Shown here piece by piece: positions 37,201 to 44,126 of a DNA stretch of 64,000 nt. The position numbers were made by a program, and so were the translations under genes. Source of the DNA: Pelodera strongyloides (lineage: Eukaryota > Nematoda > Chromadorea > Rhabditida > Rhabditidae); the NCBI GenBank assembly GCA_036852015.1, contig JAANDG010000150.1, positions 203,073 to 267,072 on the forward strand, written 5' to 3'. The notes below the pieces were generated by a model. The model searched no databases. It saw nothing but the letters and a program-made list of their open reading frames with translations, and had not been told where the DNA came from. Within the stretch, counting starts at the first letter, position 1, and each line of letters starts with the position of its first letter.

Positions 37201-37461
37201 AAAGCCGGTTGTGTTAGATGTTCAATCAAACTGCCGAATTTAATCGTTGCAGCTCCTGCATCACTGTTGGGTTCGTCTTGAAGTGCTTCAGAGAGTGTCT
37301 GAAAAATTATCGATCTTGTTTCTAAGCAAATAAACAAAATGAATAGCAAAATATGTCTCAATTTCAAATGAACTTACCCTTAGTTTCTTGACTAATTCGC
37401 TGTTGTTTTTGTTGGGATCAATTGGCCCACAGTTTGGTGGGTACTCGACTTCCCCACCCAT
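7286..37461 (-). CDS. pds-5: Sister chromatid cohesion protein PDS5, 48 exons, 1586 aa
   Basis: PDS5 is a HEAT-repeat protein that binds the kleisin of cohesin with WAPL, sororin or acetyltransferases and controls cohesin release and maintenance; it acts in the nucleus. The product starts MGGEVEYPPNCGPID, like the YPP start of known PDS5 proteins, and follows the family along its length: ACCYADLFRINSPE, LTRTLKGLEDPRAPIYRRY, GALSAVIGAAKKKLVAVSD and AIHFLAHQP all sit at expected places. All 48 exons join in frame with GT-AG introns (4761 nt including TGA at 7286-7288), which is strong support. Residues 1 to about 1174 are the HEAT part. The remaining 412 are an acidic/basic low-complexity tail with AT-hook and RGRG motifs, as in vertebrate PDS5B. 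The start was chosen as the first ATG of exon 1, 8 nt after an acceptor-like TTTTTAG. Exon coordinates are given in four separate entries. Introns hold two retrotransposons and many repeats. Confidence 0.96.
7386..8058. repeat. 24-bp minisatellite in the last PDS5 intron
   Basis: About 27 tandem units of roughly 24 bp with consensus ACCACCCAAGTTGCATTCGACCGG and frequent single-base variants; the edges are more degenerate and longer. It lies wholly within the intron 7350-8097. Because the unit is a multiple of three and lacks stops in several frames, long repetitive ORFs appear on both strands. These are artefacts. Confidence 0.95.
9622..9698 (+). repeat. tRNA-like sequence / SINE head in a PDS5 intron
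   Basis: An A-box-like TAGCATAGTGG at about 9630 and a B box GGTTCAATTCC at 9679-9689 have tRNA-like spacing, so internal RNA polymerase III promoter elements are present. The acceptor stem does not pair and the T stem has mismatches. A tRNA pseudogene or SINE head is more likely than a working tRNA. Confidence 0.5.
11077..11150. mobile_element. Foldback MITE, family A, internally deleted (74 bp)
   Basis: Begins TTAAAGCGAAATAC and ends GTATTTCGCTTTAA, with CTCAATGTGTTTCAAAAACC between. Most of the usual AT-rich centre of about 100 bp is gone. It lies in the PDS5 intron just beside exon 40. Confidence 0.85.
11731..11854. mobile_element. Foldback element, family D (GAGTGGTGAATA ends)
   Basis: Right end CCCCGAGGGAATCGAGTGGTGAATACGGCCTC, left end decayed ACTCAACACCCCTGGGGAAAT. 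Related copies lie at 18291-18345, 34757-34880 and 58055-58183, which fixes the family and its ends. Confidence 0.6.
11940..12080. mobile_element. Foldback MITE, family A, left part split by a retrotransposon
   Basis: Starts TTAAAGCGAAATACGG at 11940 and runs through GACAACTGAATTCTTACG and TTCATTT to ATGCATTTCAAAA at 12068-12080, where the non-LTR element begins. The right end resumes at 15692 and finishes GGTAATTCGCTTTAA at 15726. Confidence 0.85.
12081..12600 (+). pseudogene. Non-LTR ORF1 segment: 2A-like motif plus zinc finger
   Basis: The frame holding the motif DVEENPGP (12295-12318) is preceded by a Leu-rich LLLLQAG, as in ribosome-skipping 2A peptides known from some APE-type non-LTR elements. 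Directly after it come WLCITCKRKANTNCVQCSTC and NWVH, a Cys4-His-type finger of the PHD kind. The finger's last CPSC is in another frame after about 12440. No ATG lies in the 2A frame inside the element; the ATG at 12092 is in a different frame, so the 5' end is also damaged. Confidence 0.8.
12611..13300 (+). pseudogene. Non-LTR AP-type endonuclease domain (frameshifted)
   Basis: The target-nicking nuclease. RILQYNCNGIAGK opens the domain, VVLQETKLS holds the catalytic Glu, LGDFNAHDASW (from about 13014) the metal-binding Asp/Asn pair, and SSDHLPI (about 13234) the catalytic Asp-His end. A frame change between about 12900 and 12960 separates the first half from the second. Confidence 0.9.
13300..14990 (+). 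pseudogene. Non-LTR reverse transcriptase (frameshifted, altered active site)
   Basis: IWKSSIILPLLKPGK and YRPISLLSPIAKIMERLLL are classic fingers/palm motifs of the Jockey superfamily. The frame breaks after about 14190, again near 14310 within the first catalytic-Asp region, and near 14485. The box corresponding to YADD reads YAYD at 14561-14572, so one catalytic Asp is gone. Downstream, LSISPAKSQLMLL and AKILGVTYD belong to the thumb region. Confidence 0.9.
14991..15637 (+). pseudogene. Non-LTR C-terminal region with CCHC-like knuckle
   Basis: MADIDHLHSEAKIMQVRSHL is the conserved post-RT segment of Jockey-type elements. The end of the protein carries CPDCGNSPHDVHHLFTCPAH, a Cys-Cys-His-Cys arrangement seen at the end of many such polyproteins, then a stop at about 15632-15634. 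No RNase H motif is recognisable. Confidence 0.8.
15692..15726. mobile_element. Foldback MITE, family A, right end of split copy
   Basis: ATGCATTTCAAAAACCGACCGGTAATTCGCTTTAA completes the element that starts at 11940. Its first 13 bases are the second copy of the non-LTR target duplication. Confidence 0.85.
15877..16066. repeat. Tandem repeat, about 47 bp x 4, abutting PDS5 exon 38
   Basis: Four imperfect copies of AAAGCGGTCCATCATGTGG followed by TTTGTAAACTTCACGGCTCAAACAAAT. The AAAGCG start of each unit resembles foldback ends. On the minus strand the array lies directly before the acceptor of exon 38, in the place of the polypyrimidine/branch region. Confidence 0.85.
16790..16862. repeat. 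Short imperfect palindrome
   Basis: CTACTTTGGGAAATTTGCG and GGTACC-like CCCCAAGTAGG form inverted arms around TATGATATATATGGG / GTGTATCATACGCATA. It is probably a remnant of a small foldback element in a PDS5 intron. Confidence 0.5.
18291..18345. mobile_element. Foldback element fragment, family D
   Basis: CAATATTCACCACTACGATTCCCGCGGGGAAATATTCCCCGGGGACAG matches the left end of the copy at 58055. The right half is missing. Confidence 0.55.
20045..20760. repeat. GC-rich minisatellite cluster (TGCGGGAAAGTCTGCGG)
   Basis: Two clusters, 20055-20165 and 20465-20755, with many copies of GCGGGAAAGT(C/A)TGCG separated by short variable spacers. Within the first, GCACCGCAGACTTTCCCGCAT and ATGCGGGAAAGTCTGCGGTGC form an inverted pair. 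It lies in the PDS5 intron between exons 28 and 29. The ORFs of 135-147 codons across it are repeat artefacts. Confidence 0.85.
20268..20346 (-). repeat. tRNA-like sequence (Ser/Leu-type D arm) / SINE head
   Basis: Minus strand has an A box TGGCTGAGTGG, the D-arm sequence GTTGAAGGC typical of Ser/Leu tRNAs, and a B box GGTTCAATTCC. Acceptor ends do not pair convincingly. It sits between two minisatellite clusters, so it may be the tRNA-derived head of a composite repeat. Confidence 0.5.
21179..21216. mobile_element. Foldback MITE, subfamily B, left-end fragment
   Basis: TTAAAGTGGTATAACAGCCGGCC matches the AAAGCGGTATAAC end of subfamily B; the opposite end is absent. It lies next to the 12-nt PDS5 microexon. 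Confidence 0.5.
21221..21232 (-). other. pds-5: 12-nt microexon of PDS5 (exon 27)
   Basis: On the minus strand TTTTTTTGCAG, then twelve bases coding Leu-His-Val-Ala, then GTAAGTC. It joins exon 26 and exon 28, both at phase 0, and fills a short gap in the HEAT helix (RAKVYGLK / LHVA / FLMRFLCFV) where human PDS5 reads through continuously. Without it the frame would still be open but four helix residues would be missing. Confidence 0.8.
22017..22095. repeat. (AAAC)n microsatellite
   Basis: AAACAAACAAAC runs broken by ACC in a regular pattern, in the PDS5 intron between exons 24 and 25. Confidence 0.9.
27095..27392 (+). repeat. 5' LTR (298 bp)
   Basis: Starts TGTTAGGTATAGGG and ends GTAGACATAACA. 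It has a TATA-like TACATATATATTG and an AATAAA within GTATAATAAACTC. The sequence immediately after it (CTGGCGTTCAGAAATTA) is where a tRNA primer-binding site is expected; I cannot name the tRNA. Confidence 0.95.
27447..27556 (+). repeat. Leader tandem duplication, 55 bp x 2
   Basis: GATCTCTACGGAAAGGTGTG followed by AAACCGCCTATCCTGGTCCA occurs at 27447 and again at 27502, nearly identical. It is in the untranslated leader of the LTR element. Confidence 0.9.
27854..28943 (+). pseudogene. Gag-like region with two zinc knuckles, running into protease
   Basis: The first part (from ATG 27854) is in one frame and ends near 28100. The main part, from about 28065, is in another and contains a coiled capsid-like region. 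It then has CKYCGRDSGHQTC and CHGCGRRGHYTVVC, two nucleic-acid-binding knuckles. The protease active-site motif LQLDTGSD is followed at once by TGA (28941-28943). The protease continues in a different frame to about 29130. Breaks are described only as seen. Confidence 0.88.
28944..30188 (+). pseudogene. Protease remainder and reverse transcriptase (several frames)
   Basis: NLLGLDWLERFP marks the protease end. RT pieces are YSPWAAPI-like text near 29440, GSVRVCADFS and STLDFKAP near 29500-29630, YRYNRLCFGVKTAPGIFQQI near 29690-29760, and the active-site box YLDD at 29796-29807. Each piece is in a different frame from the next, with stops at 29415 and 29850. Confidence 0.88.
30189..30700 (+). 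pseudogene. RNase H domain of the LTR element
   Basis: ILVTDASQYGLGAVLLH carries the first catalytic Asp, EKEGLSIFWALKKF the Glu region and FTLVTDHKPLVSIF the second Asp. This is the longest intact stretch (256 codons) and reads into the integrase linker. Confidence 0.92.
30701..31826 (+). pseudogene. Integrase of the LTR element (frameshifted)
   Basis: An HHCC zinc-binding region (HQGHQGIVRTKSLARS to CANC), then YYLLVVDAFSKWPEIV and ETLVTDNGTQFTSG give the first two Asp of the DDE triad. Frames change at about 30910, 31215 and 31370. The C-terminal segment ending KKHIIRHANQIRPR is typical of Gypsy polyproteins. Confidence 0.88.
32168..32465 (+). repeat. 3' LTR (298 bp)
   Basis: Same length as the 5' LTR. 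Differences seen are the first base (G for T) and one T to G change in CTTAGGACT. It is preceded by the purine tract AAGAACGGAGGTG (about 32155-32167), the presumed plus-strand primer. Confidence 0.95.
34757..34882. mobile_element. Foldback element, family D
   Basis: Left end AATTCCCCACGGGGAATTCCCC, internal CTCTGCGTGTCTCGCATTAGA, right end GGAGTGGTGAATATGGCCCC. The internal segment is shared with the copy at 58055-58183. Confidence 0.7.
35144..35300 (-). repeat. SINE-like repeat with (ATT)n tail, copy 1
   Basis: Read on the minus strand: TTCAGAACATACAGCTATAT, ATTTGGTCCCTAGTAAGTA, then GCGTTGTGAAGCGCGGGGTC, TTTGGTTGACGTTC, ATTGATTGTTAACCAATAAAC and (TTA)n. A highly similar copy lies in the opposite orientation at 41671-41808. 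The trinucleotide tail suggests retroposition. Confidence 0.75.
35649..35928. mobile_element. Foldback MITE, family A, enlarged (280 bp)
   Basis: Ends TTAAAGCAAAATGCCCGCCGG and CCGGCCGGTATTTCGCTTTAA. The right half contains about 110 extra bases including ATAACCCCGTTTCGACCCTG and ACGAGGATTTT, a motif found elsewhere at 42203-42235 and, inverted, at 50978-51006. It therefore looks like a repeat inserted into a MITE. Confidence 0.8.
36391..36566. mobile_element. Long near-perfect hairpin element, family C (copy 1)
   Basis: Arms of about 80 bp, TTAAAGCGAAATGCTAGCTC ... AATTTTGTACGAT and its inverse, around an 11-base loop. The right arm has a small extra AGGAAT. It has the same outer TTAAAGCGAAAT as family A but a different body. 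Nearly identical to 50590-50760. It lies in a PDS5 intron, so the pre-mRNA would fold into a long duplex. Confidence 0.9.
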
Positions 37462-38907
37462 TTATGATCTAAAAACGGCACAGATTGTGAAAAAAAATTT
37501 AACACGGCTGCATAACAAAAAAAAATACTGTGGGGCGGATAAACAGAAAATGTTCAGTAAATTAGTGCAGAGGAGAACATTCGAAAAAATGTACTCCTGA
37601 ATTTCTTGTCTTTCCGATATCACTAACTAACAACGGTCAGCTCGTCCGAAGACCTCCAACCTCCAACTACTCAATTCAATGGGCGCGTCACAAAAGTAAT
37701 TGGGAGCTTTATTGAGCAAAAGAAATAACAAAACGTTTTTGATTTAAAAGTAAAGTCAAGTTGTTTGCGGGTACGTGCGGCGACGGCGGTGCGAGAAATC
37801 GCGCGCCGAAAATTTAAAACCGATAATTGTGAACAAGTACTGTAGTTTAGTGTACCGTATATTGTCACAAACTCGAATTAATATACAACTAGTAAAGATC
37901 TAGTATACATCTAATATAGATTTGGCATTTTCTGCTAACCCAGGACCAACGCAATACTGGTATTAGATTGAAACAAAATTGGTGTTCCCGTAGTCTGGAT
38001 CTATTATTTCTCATGCAAAATCGATGCAAATTTGACGCTATGGGTCGGGGGACCTGTGCCTTTTGGCCGCATCTTTTAGTTTTATTTCCCTTGAAATGTT
38101 TTGTTTTGTTTTCTTATTATTATTACTTTCATTTGTTGCAGATGTTACAGTGTTATTACAGTGTTTTAACCCTTCACATCCCTTGGGTGCATTAGCCCTC
38201 AACCCATCCGTTCTCATTTTGTTTATTCTTCGAAGCTTCATGACTTTGTTAACGCTATTTTTTTTGCCCTTTTCCTCGTTTTACGGTGAATAAAATATTT
38301 GAAACTTCCCAAGTATAGATGGCAAACCTTTGTGGTTATATCTTATATAATCACTTGTCAATTCATGAGAAAAATATACCTCACTTATCAACTTATCACT
38401 TCAGGCTTCTCCCTATCTTTCTCTCTCTCCCTTCGCTCTCTTTCTCCATCGTCCATCGAATATTTTAGTCGGGACTTTTCTCCCACTCTCCCTCCCAGAG
38501 GTATAGCTCAATGATATTCGATAGATCAATCCTATCCTTGCTCTTCCTATCATATCTCTCACTTCTTTGTGTCCATTTTCTTTGACAGCTCCCTCAGCTC
38601 CTTCTCTATTTCTATCGCTTATCCCTGTATCTGCATTCTATCTTCCCGTCTCAGTTTCATGTCTGCCGGTGGTTGCTTGTTTACACTGTTGTCATTTTCT
38701 TAGAGACACATACATTCGATAAACTTTTCCACTTGTTATTAACCTAAAGTATTTGTTGAAAGTTAAGGCTTATTTTTTATTGTTTAAGATATTTGAGGAA
38801 ATTTCAGGAAATGTATTGTATTTTACGTTTTTTTTGGCGATCGATGACCAAAACAGTCTTTCAAACATTCAAACTTTTTTTTATGAAAAATGTTTTGTTC
38901 CAGTAAT
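37462..38907. promoter_or_regulatory. Shared upstream region of divergent PDS5 and neuferricin genes
   Basis: 1.45 kb between the two start codons. On the PDS5 side an acceptor-like GTTTTTAG lies 8 nt before its ATG (minus strand), and on the neuferricin side TTTTGTTCCAG lies just before TA-ATG. The stretch near 38400-38500 is pyrimidine-rich. No other gene is credible here. Confidence 0.5.
38890..38907 (+). promoter_or_regulatory. Probable trans-splice acceptor of the neuferricin gene
   Basis: ATGTTTTGTTCCAGTA directly precedes the start codon at 38908. A 3' splice site this close to the ATG with no upstream cis donor is the usual look of a spliced-leader addition site. Confidence 0.55.
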
Positions 38908-41900
38908 ATGACTACGAAGTGGCGGCCACCTCCACCTGCTCTATACACGACAGGCCTTGTGTATGTTGCGTTGCAGGTATGTCATTCTCAATATGAAGAT
39001 GAATATATGTTAAAATATGAAAGAAGCAAATTATATCCATCTGACTAGTGTATATTTGTAAGGCTTGACTTTTTGGTGTAGGTTTAGGACGTAAATTACA
39101 TAGCCTGACGGATGATTTGATTATTTTTTTACAGATCTTATTCCTTTCGGCTTTGAGTTCCTACTACAACGTTGGAGTACGAAATGTGACGGGTTGGGTG
39201 ATGGAAAAACTTGACGAGGTTTGATTATGTATAAATATAGATACTTTTGTTGAACATATTTCGTATGTGAACCAACGTGCTCAGGATAACCGAACTGCGA
39301 AAATAATATGCTTGTGTAATGTTTTAATACGTATCACTTTTTGTGTGTGGTGTTCGGCAAAAAAGAGTAAGATAAGTCCGGCATATGTCAAAAAGTGGTA
39401 GAAATTGTTTTCGGTAGTCCGGAATTGGTGGAAGGGTACGCCAAAAATTCATGGAAAAATGGGTAAAATTTGGTGGAAGGGTGACTAAACCACGCCCATT
39501 TTCTAGCAAATTATAGGAAAATTCGTGGAAAAGTGCAAAAATGATAGAAGTGTTGACCTCTATAGGGACATAAAAATGTCCATATTTGGTGGAAGGGTAC
39601 GAAAATTTTCCCCACTTCTTGACCTCAGGATATCAGATCGCCCAATTGTTTGTACTGTTGTCGTTCGATTTGCCTTCGCCGATCAAACTAGTTTTTTTTT
39701 GTGACACAGTGACACTACACCTCTTTAATAATTTTTGGTTTCCTTTCAGAGCGAATATTTCCACGAGCACCTGGAGTCCGTTCGTGACTGGGTAGAAACT
39801 GCACAGGTACTAACTCAACATTTGTCTTCTTTTGTTCGTCTATAAAACTTTAAAGTAACCGTTGTATTAAAACAAGCCGTACAAATGACACTTATTTTGA
39901 GTGCAAATGATAGTGAGTCAGTTTCACATTGAAGTTACCAGATGTTCAGTTTGTTAGGTTAGCAGTGTTATCTCTGAAAAGTCCTCAACGATAGCTGAGC
40001 TCTAGAGTTATGCTCATTAGCTCATTACTATCTTCCTCGAGGAGCTTGCAGACCAATTTAAATGATACCACTTACCACTATTTACAGGCGAATTCACATA
40101 AGACACGAGGTTCGGTGGAAACAAACTCGGCGCCAATTGAACCAGAGGTTGGCTTTTTCTTTTTATTATATTCTTGACAATTTTCGATTTTTTCTATTGA
40201 ATATTACTATTACATTCATTCTACGTAGCATGATTGTCACTTGTATGACTACTGAATGGTGTTTGTGTGCTATTTTGAGAATTTGAGAGAAATTAGCTTT
40301 CTTTATCGTCTTTACCCAGTCGTTGTCTTCATTAGATTTCATACTGTTATTTCCTTATCCTATTTCATCACGAAAAGTTACTACCACACACTTTCTTTAA
40401 ATGCCATAAGTGATAGAATGATTATGCTATTAATCTGTTCGTTTACTTGCTTGCGGTTCAACCTGTTTTAATTTGTGGTTTTGAAGTATGTTTAGTTAAG
40501 ATTTGTTGTATGTTTTGACATTGAAGTAGTCTGAAGGTCGCATGTTTATTACTCCTGCACGGGGGTTCGTGTTTGTAACTATTTTTAAATAACTTCGATG
40601 TTTTCAGGTTGTTCTCGGTGATGGCAAGACCGTTTTCAGCAAGGAACAACTGGCTCTTTTCGATGGAAGCCGAACTTCTCGCCCAATTTATTTGGCAATC
40701 CTTGGAAGGGTGCGTTTTCATATTTCTAGACTTTCTTTTCATTTTCATTTGTGAACGCTGGGCTGCATAAGATATACGGCAATTTATTTTTTTGAATGAA
40801 ATATCGCCAAGTTGTGTACAAATTTATTCTAATGTTTCACACTATTATTAAATACTTACCGTAGGCGCGAAGACTTCAACAAATGTTAGCTTTAATGACG
40901 GGTTTTCTATAATGAAAAATTCAAAATTACAAAATCCATTTTTGCAACTATTAACATATATAAAGCGGTACACGAACCGGTTTTTTGAAACGTGCGTGAA
41001 ATAACCGCATTATCAATACTATGTGCAAATGAGTATGATTAGAACGGAAGAAAATCGACCACAATTCCACCTACAGTTGTTCAATATACGTTTCAAAGAT
41101 CGGTTGTCATACCGCTTTATGATCTTCCTTCATAGTTAGAAAGGAAAAATAGAAGATTCTAAGGAATTGTATGTAAATCCACAACCAACATTCTTTAATT
41201 AGAGTTTTCCATCGAGAGTTGTATGTTTTTTTATGTTGTGTCTCGTTTTGTTGTCATCTTGAGTTAGTTTGTCATGTAGGTTATACGTTTATGATGTTCT
41301 TATGTTTTCGCGCCATTAGTTTTATCATGTTTGTAGTTTGTCTTTATGTGTTTTGTCTTATGTCTTAAAGGGACAGGCCCATCAAAGTAAACTTATATTT
41401 ACGATTTCGTCTTAATTTTTATTAAAAGTGTTTATTACAATATATGCAAACCAAATTTTATCGACATTCACCCCGGGGAACTTTTTCCGACGAGCGCATC
41501 CACAAATGTATACCGTTGCCTGGCCCTTCCTCTCGTTGTCTATCCGCTCCGGTTGTCTGCTCTCAACCTTTGAGCATATGCGTAATGTTGTGTTGCTAAA
41601 TGATGCAAACGGTGAAGTGTAGTTTGTAAATTAATATGCATGTTTGTTTGTTTGTAAATTAATATGCCAGTTCAGAACACAGAGCTATATATTTGGTCCC
41701 TAGTAAGTACTTTCGCGTTGTGAAGCGCGGGGTCTTAGGGTTACGTTACCTTTGGTTGACGTTCTTTTTTGTATTGATTGTTAACCAATACACCGTTATT
41801 ATTATTATATGATTGGCATGCGGAAAGAGAAGAACAATATTATATCGTTCATTCTTCAGGTTTACGACGTGAATAAAGGAAAGAAGCACTATGGAAAGGG

Positions 41901-44126
41901 CGGGGGATACTCTTTCTTTTCGGGTAAGCCTCTAACTTTGTTAGTTTATTTGCTTTTCCTGGTGCTTGGACACTTGGACTTTTATGTCTTCCATCGTTGT
42001 TATTGTGTTTTGGTGTCGCGTCTTTATTTTGTTTGATATCTTATGGTTCTCTTGGTCCAGCACACATCTGTGTTAGAAAGTGAAGTGGAGTAGGGCATAA
42101 CACTAGTAATAACTGAGAATAATAAAAGAGGAAATAAATTTTAAACATACAAGTGAATAACTTATACGTAAAGAAAACAATGAATATACCATATATAATA
42201 TGGTAACCCCGTTGCGACCCTTCGCAGACGAGGATTTCACCGTAGGCGGGTCTCGTCAGTGCGTACCAACGGCTTTAGCTAATATGAAAAAGATAACATT
42301 ATTTCCAACACAACAATAATTATAAGCAAACTGATATTGATTATTGTTGCAGGTAAGGATGCGTCGAGAGCCTTTGTAACGGGTGAATTCACACCTGAGG
42401 GACTAACGGATGACCTGGATGGTTTGGGTAAGTGATAGTGATAAAATCATGATTAGGATTCTCGATTCTCGTAACCTCGTAACTCTCGTTTTTCTTGAAA
42501 CCGTGTATGACCGTATGTGATGGATAGTACACATATCCCCTAAACAGTTTGTGGATGTGACGGAACGGAATTGCCTAGTGATTAATAGTCAACAATTATC
42601 ACCTTATCGTGCAATCTTCGTTCTTCATTGTCTTACCCTCTACTTGTTTGAAGAACATAGATATAGACGATGTATTTTTTTTAGACTTAAACCTAGTGAG
42701 TAATCAATGTACTGACGAAAGTTGGCGTGCAAGATGTAACCGTACGGCGTGCAAAGTCCATTTGGCAACGTGGTGTCGTGCAAAAATGCACGCAGAATGG
42801 AAATGGTGTGCATGTGTGCAACTTGCCCGCCGTCATCACGCCACTTGCACGCCAAAAGCCCGAGGCGAAATGGCGTGAGTATGGCGTCCAAGCGGCAACT
42901 TTAGAGGGCGTGCTAGTGGCAACGTTACGGCGGGCAACTTGCACGCCGGAACCCAGCGACCTGCAACTTTTTGCCACGCCGCGTGCGCGCCGTAACTTTG
43001 CCGCTTGCACGCCAGTTTCCACTTTGTATTTGTAACTGAATGTTATAGGCCACGACGATCTTCTGGGAGTTCGCGACTGGGTTTCATTCTACGAGAAGGA
43101 CTACACGTTAGTGGGTGTTGTGCAAGGACGATACTATGATAGTCAGGGAGAACCGACAGAAGAATTGAAACAGGTTGGATAACAATAAGTTTATGGTAAC
43201 TACCTGAGGCCGTGTTCACCAACACGCAAGGAGCCATCCCTCGCCTCCCCAGGGAGCTAAAGAGTGCGTAGAGAGTGTGGGAGCAGAAGAGATTCAGAGT
43301 GCTCGTGAGCCTATGGTAGTGCTCTCTGTGTGTTGGTGATCAGGTCCTGATCAGCCATATCAGCACTTGACATGGCTTATTGTCCCACAGTACAAGTTTT
43401 TTTATTGTGAATATTCCTTGGCTGTTATATCTTGTTATCCTGGATTCTACATGCTTCAGTCTATGTGTGATGATTGTATGTTTGAATAAAGTGGTATTCA
43501 TAAAAAAATTTTAGGAAAGTCTGATCTTTATTAAATTGACCCTCGGATTTATTATACATCGTTACGTCGTGATATTACGACCTCTAGTTGTGTTCTCTTT
43601 TCCATTTCGCACTTCTTCATAATTTTATATTCCAGGTCTTGGCGAGAATGGAAGTGGCTGCTGAATGGCGAGCAAACAAAGCGGCAGAAACTGAGGTAAG
43701 CATACACTTATATCTAAAATACGCCAACACGGCACTCTGCAGTTAGGTTAGCAGTTGTTTTGAATTTCAGTATAATTAGACATTGGAGGTATTCATGAGA
43801 GTGTACTGAGAGTATTTCAATATTTGGTATCTTCCGCCCTTCCAGCCGAAGTGATACTTATATAATAGTCTTTATATATAAACTATGATACTTATATAAT
43901 AGTTTATATATAAACTATTATACTTATATAATAGATTATACATAAAGTGATACTACAATGGCTCTTCGCAACTATTTATGCGAATACTCAAAGACCCTTG
44001 TTGTAGGTATTCCCTCCCTGTAACTCCGAATGGAAGAAAGAGACGGGCGGAAGGGTTTGGTGTTCGACAAAAAGTGGAGGAATCCATAGAGAATGGGTCG
44101 GAGTGCCGAGGTTTGTGGCTTGTTAG
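38908..44126 (+). CDS. CYB5D2: Neuferricin homologue (CYB5D2), 10 exons, 271 aa
   Basis: A haem-binding cytochrome b5-like protein of the MAPR group; vertebrate neuferricin is secreted or ER-associated. Exons: 38908-38976, 39135-39218, 39750-39806, 40088-40147, 40608-40709, 41860-41923, 42353-42427, 43049-43173, 43636-43695, 44007-44126; total 816 nt in one frame, TAG at 44124-44126. A hydrophobic N-terminal segment ([18 protein letters not shown]) is a signal or anchor. The MAPR core is encoded by exons 5-8: [53 protein letters not shown] and [20 protein letters not shown]. The end FPPCNSEW ... [12 protein letters not shown] is also conserved in neuferricins. 271 aa compares with 264 for the human protein. 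Introns hold a subfamily-B foldback, a SINE-like repeat and a GC-rich repeat patch. Confidence 0.95.
40959..41121. mobile_element. Foldback MITE, subfamily B
   Basis: Ends ATAAAGCGGTACACGAACCGG and CGGTTGTCATACCGCTTTAT, with GAAACGTGCG / ATACGTTTCAAAG inner inverted segments. The TA flanks suggest a TA target. Confidence 0.8.
41671..41808 (+). repeat. SINE-like repeat with (TTA)n tail, copy 2
   Basis: TTCAGAACACAGAGCTATAT to ACCGTTATTATTATTAT; same unit as 35144-35300, opposite strand. It lies in intron 5 of the neuferricin gene. Confidence 0.75.
42715..43022. repeat. GC-rich dispersed repeat patch (GGCGTGCAAGTTGC-like)
   Basis: An island rich in GGCGTGCAAG, CTTGCACGCC and GGCGTG inside an AT-rich neuferricin intron. 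Similar motifs recur near 5240-5315, 54700-54840, 58540-58790 and 63420-63560. The ORFs across it on both strands share no family and are not supported. Confidence 0.7.
43205..43352. mobile_element. Foldback element, family D-like
   Basis: GAGGCCGTGTTCACCAACACGC at the left, and at the right GTGTGTTGGTGATCAGGTCC. The GGCCGT(A)TTCACC end relates it to the other D copies, with a different interior (CTCGCCTCCCCAGGGAG). Confidence 0.6.

Larger units (their letters stand above)
32533..37461 (-). other. pds-5: PDS5 exons 1-12 (N-terminal HEAT repeats)
   Basis: Exons in coding order, high to low coordinate: 37378-37461, 37173-37298, 36906-36986, 36611-36697, 36029-36142, 35442-35534, 34631-34738, 34407-34487, 33669-33749, 33220-33294, 32862-32977, 32533-32627. 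They encode residues 1 to about 380. An acidic insertion (DDEEQSEPDESDEDGSK) encoded by exon 6 interrupts the HEAT array and has no counterpart I recall in the vertebrate proteins. Exon 3 carries the CCYADLFRI helix, a signature of the family. Introns contain a family-A foldback, a perfect long hairpin and a SINE-like repeat. Confidence 0.93.

Noticed and set aside
42609..43035. ORFs on both strands inside a neuferricin intron
   Set aside because: They follow a GC-rich repeat; neighbouring exons 42353-42427 and 43049-43173 join in frame without them.
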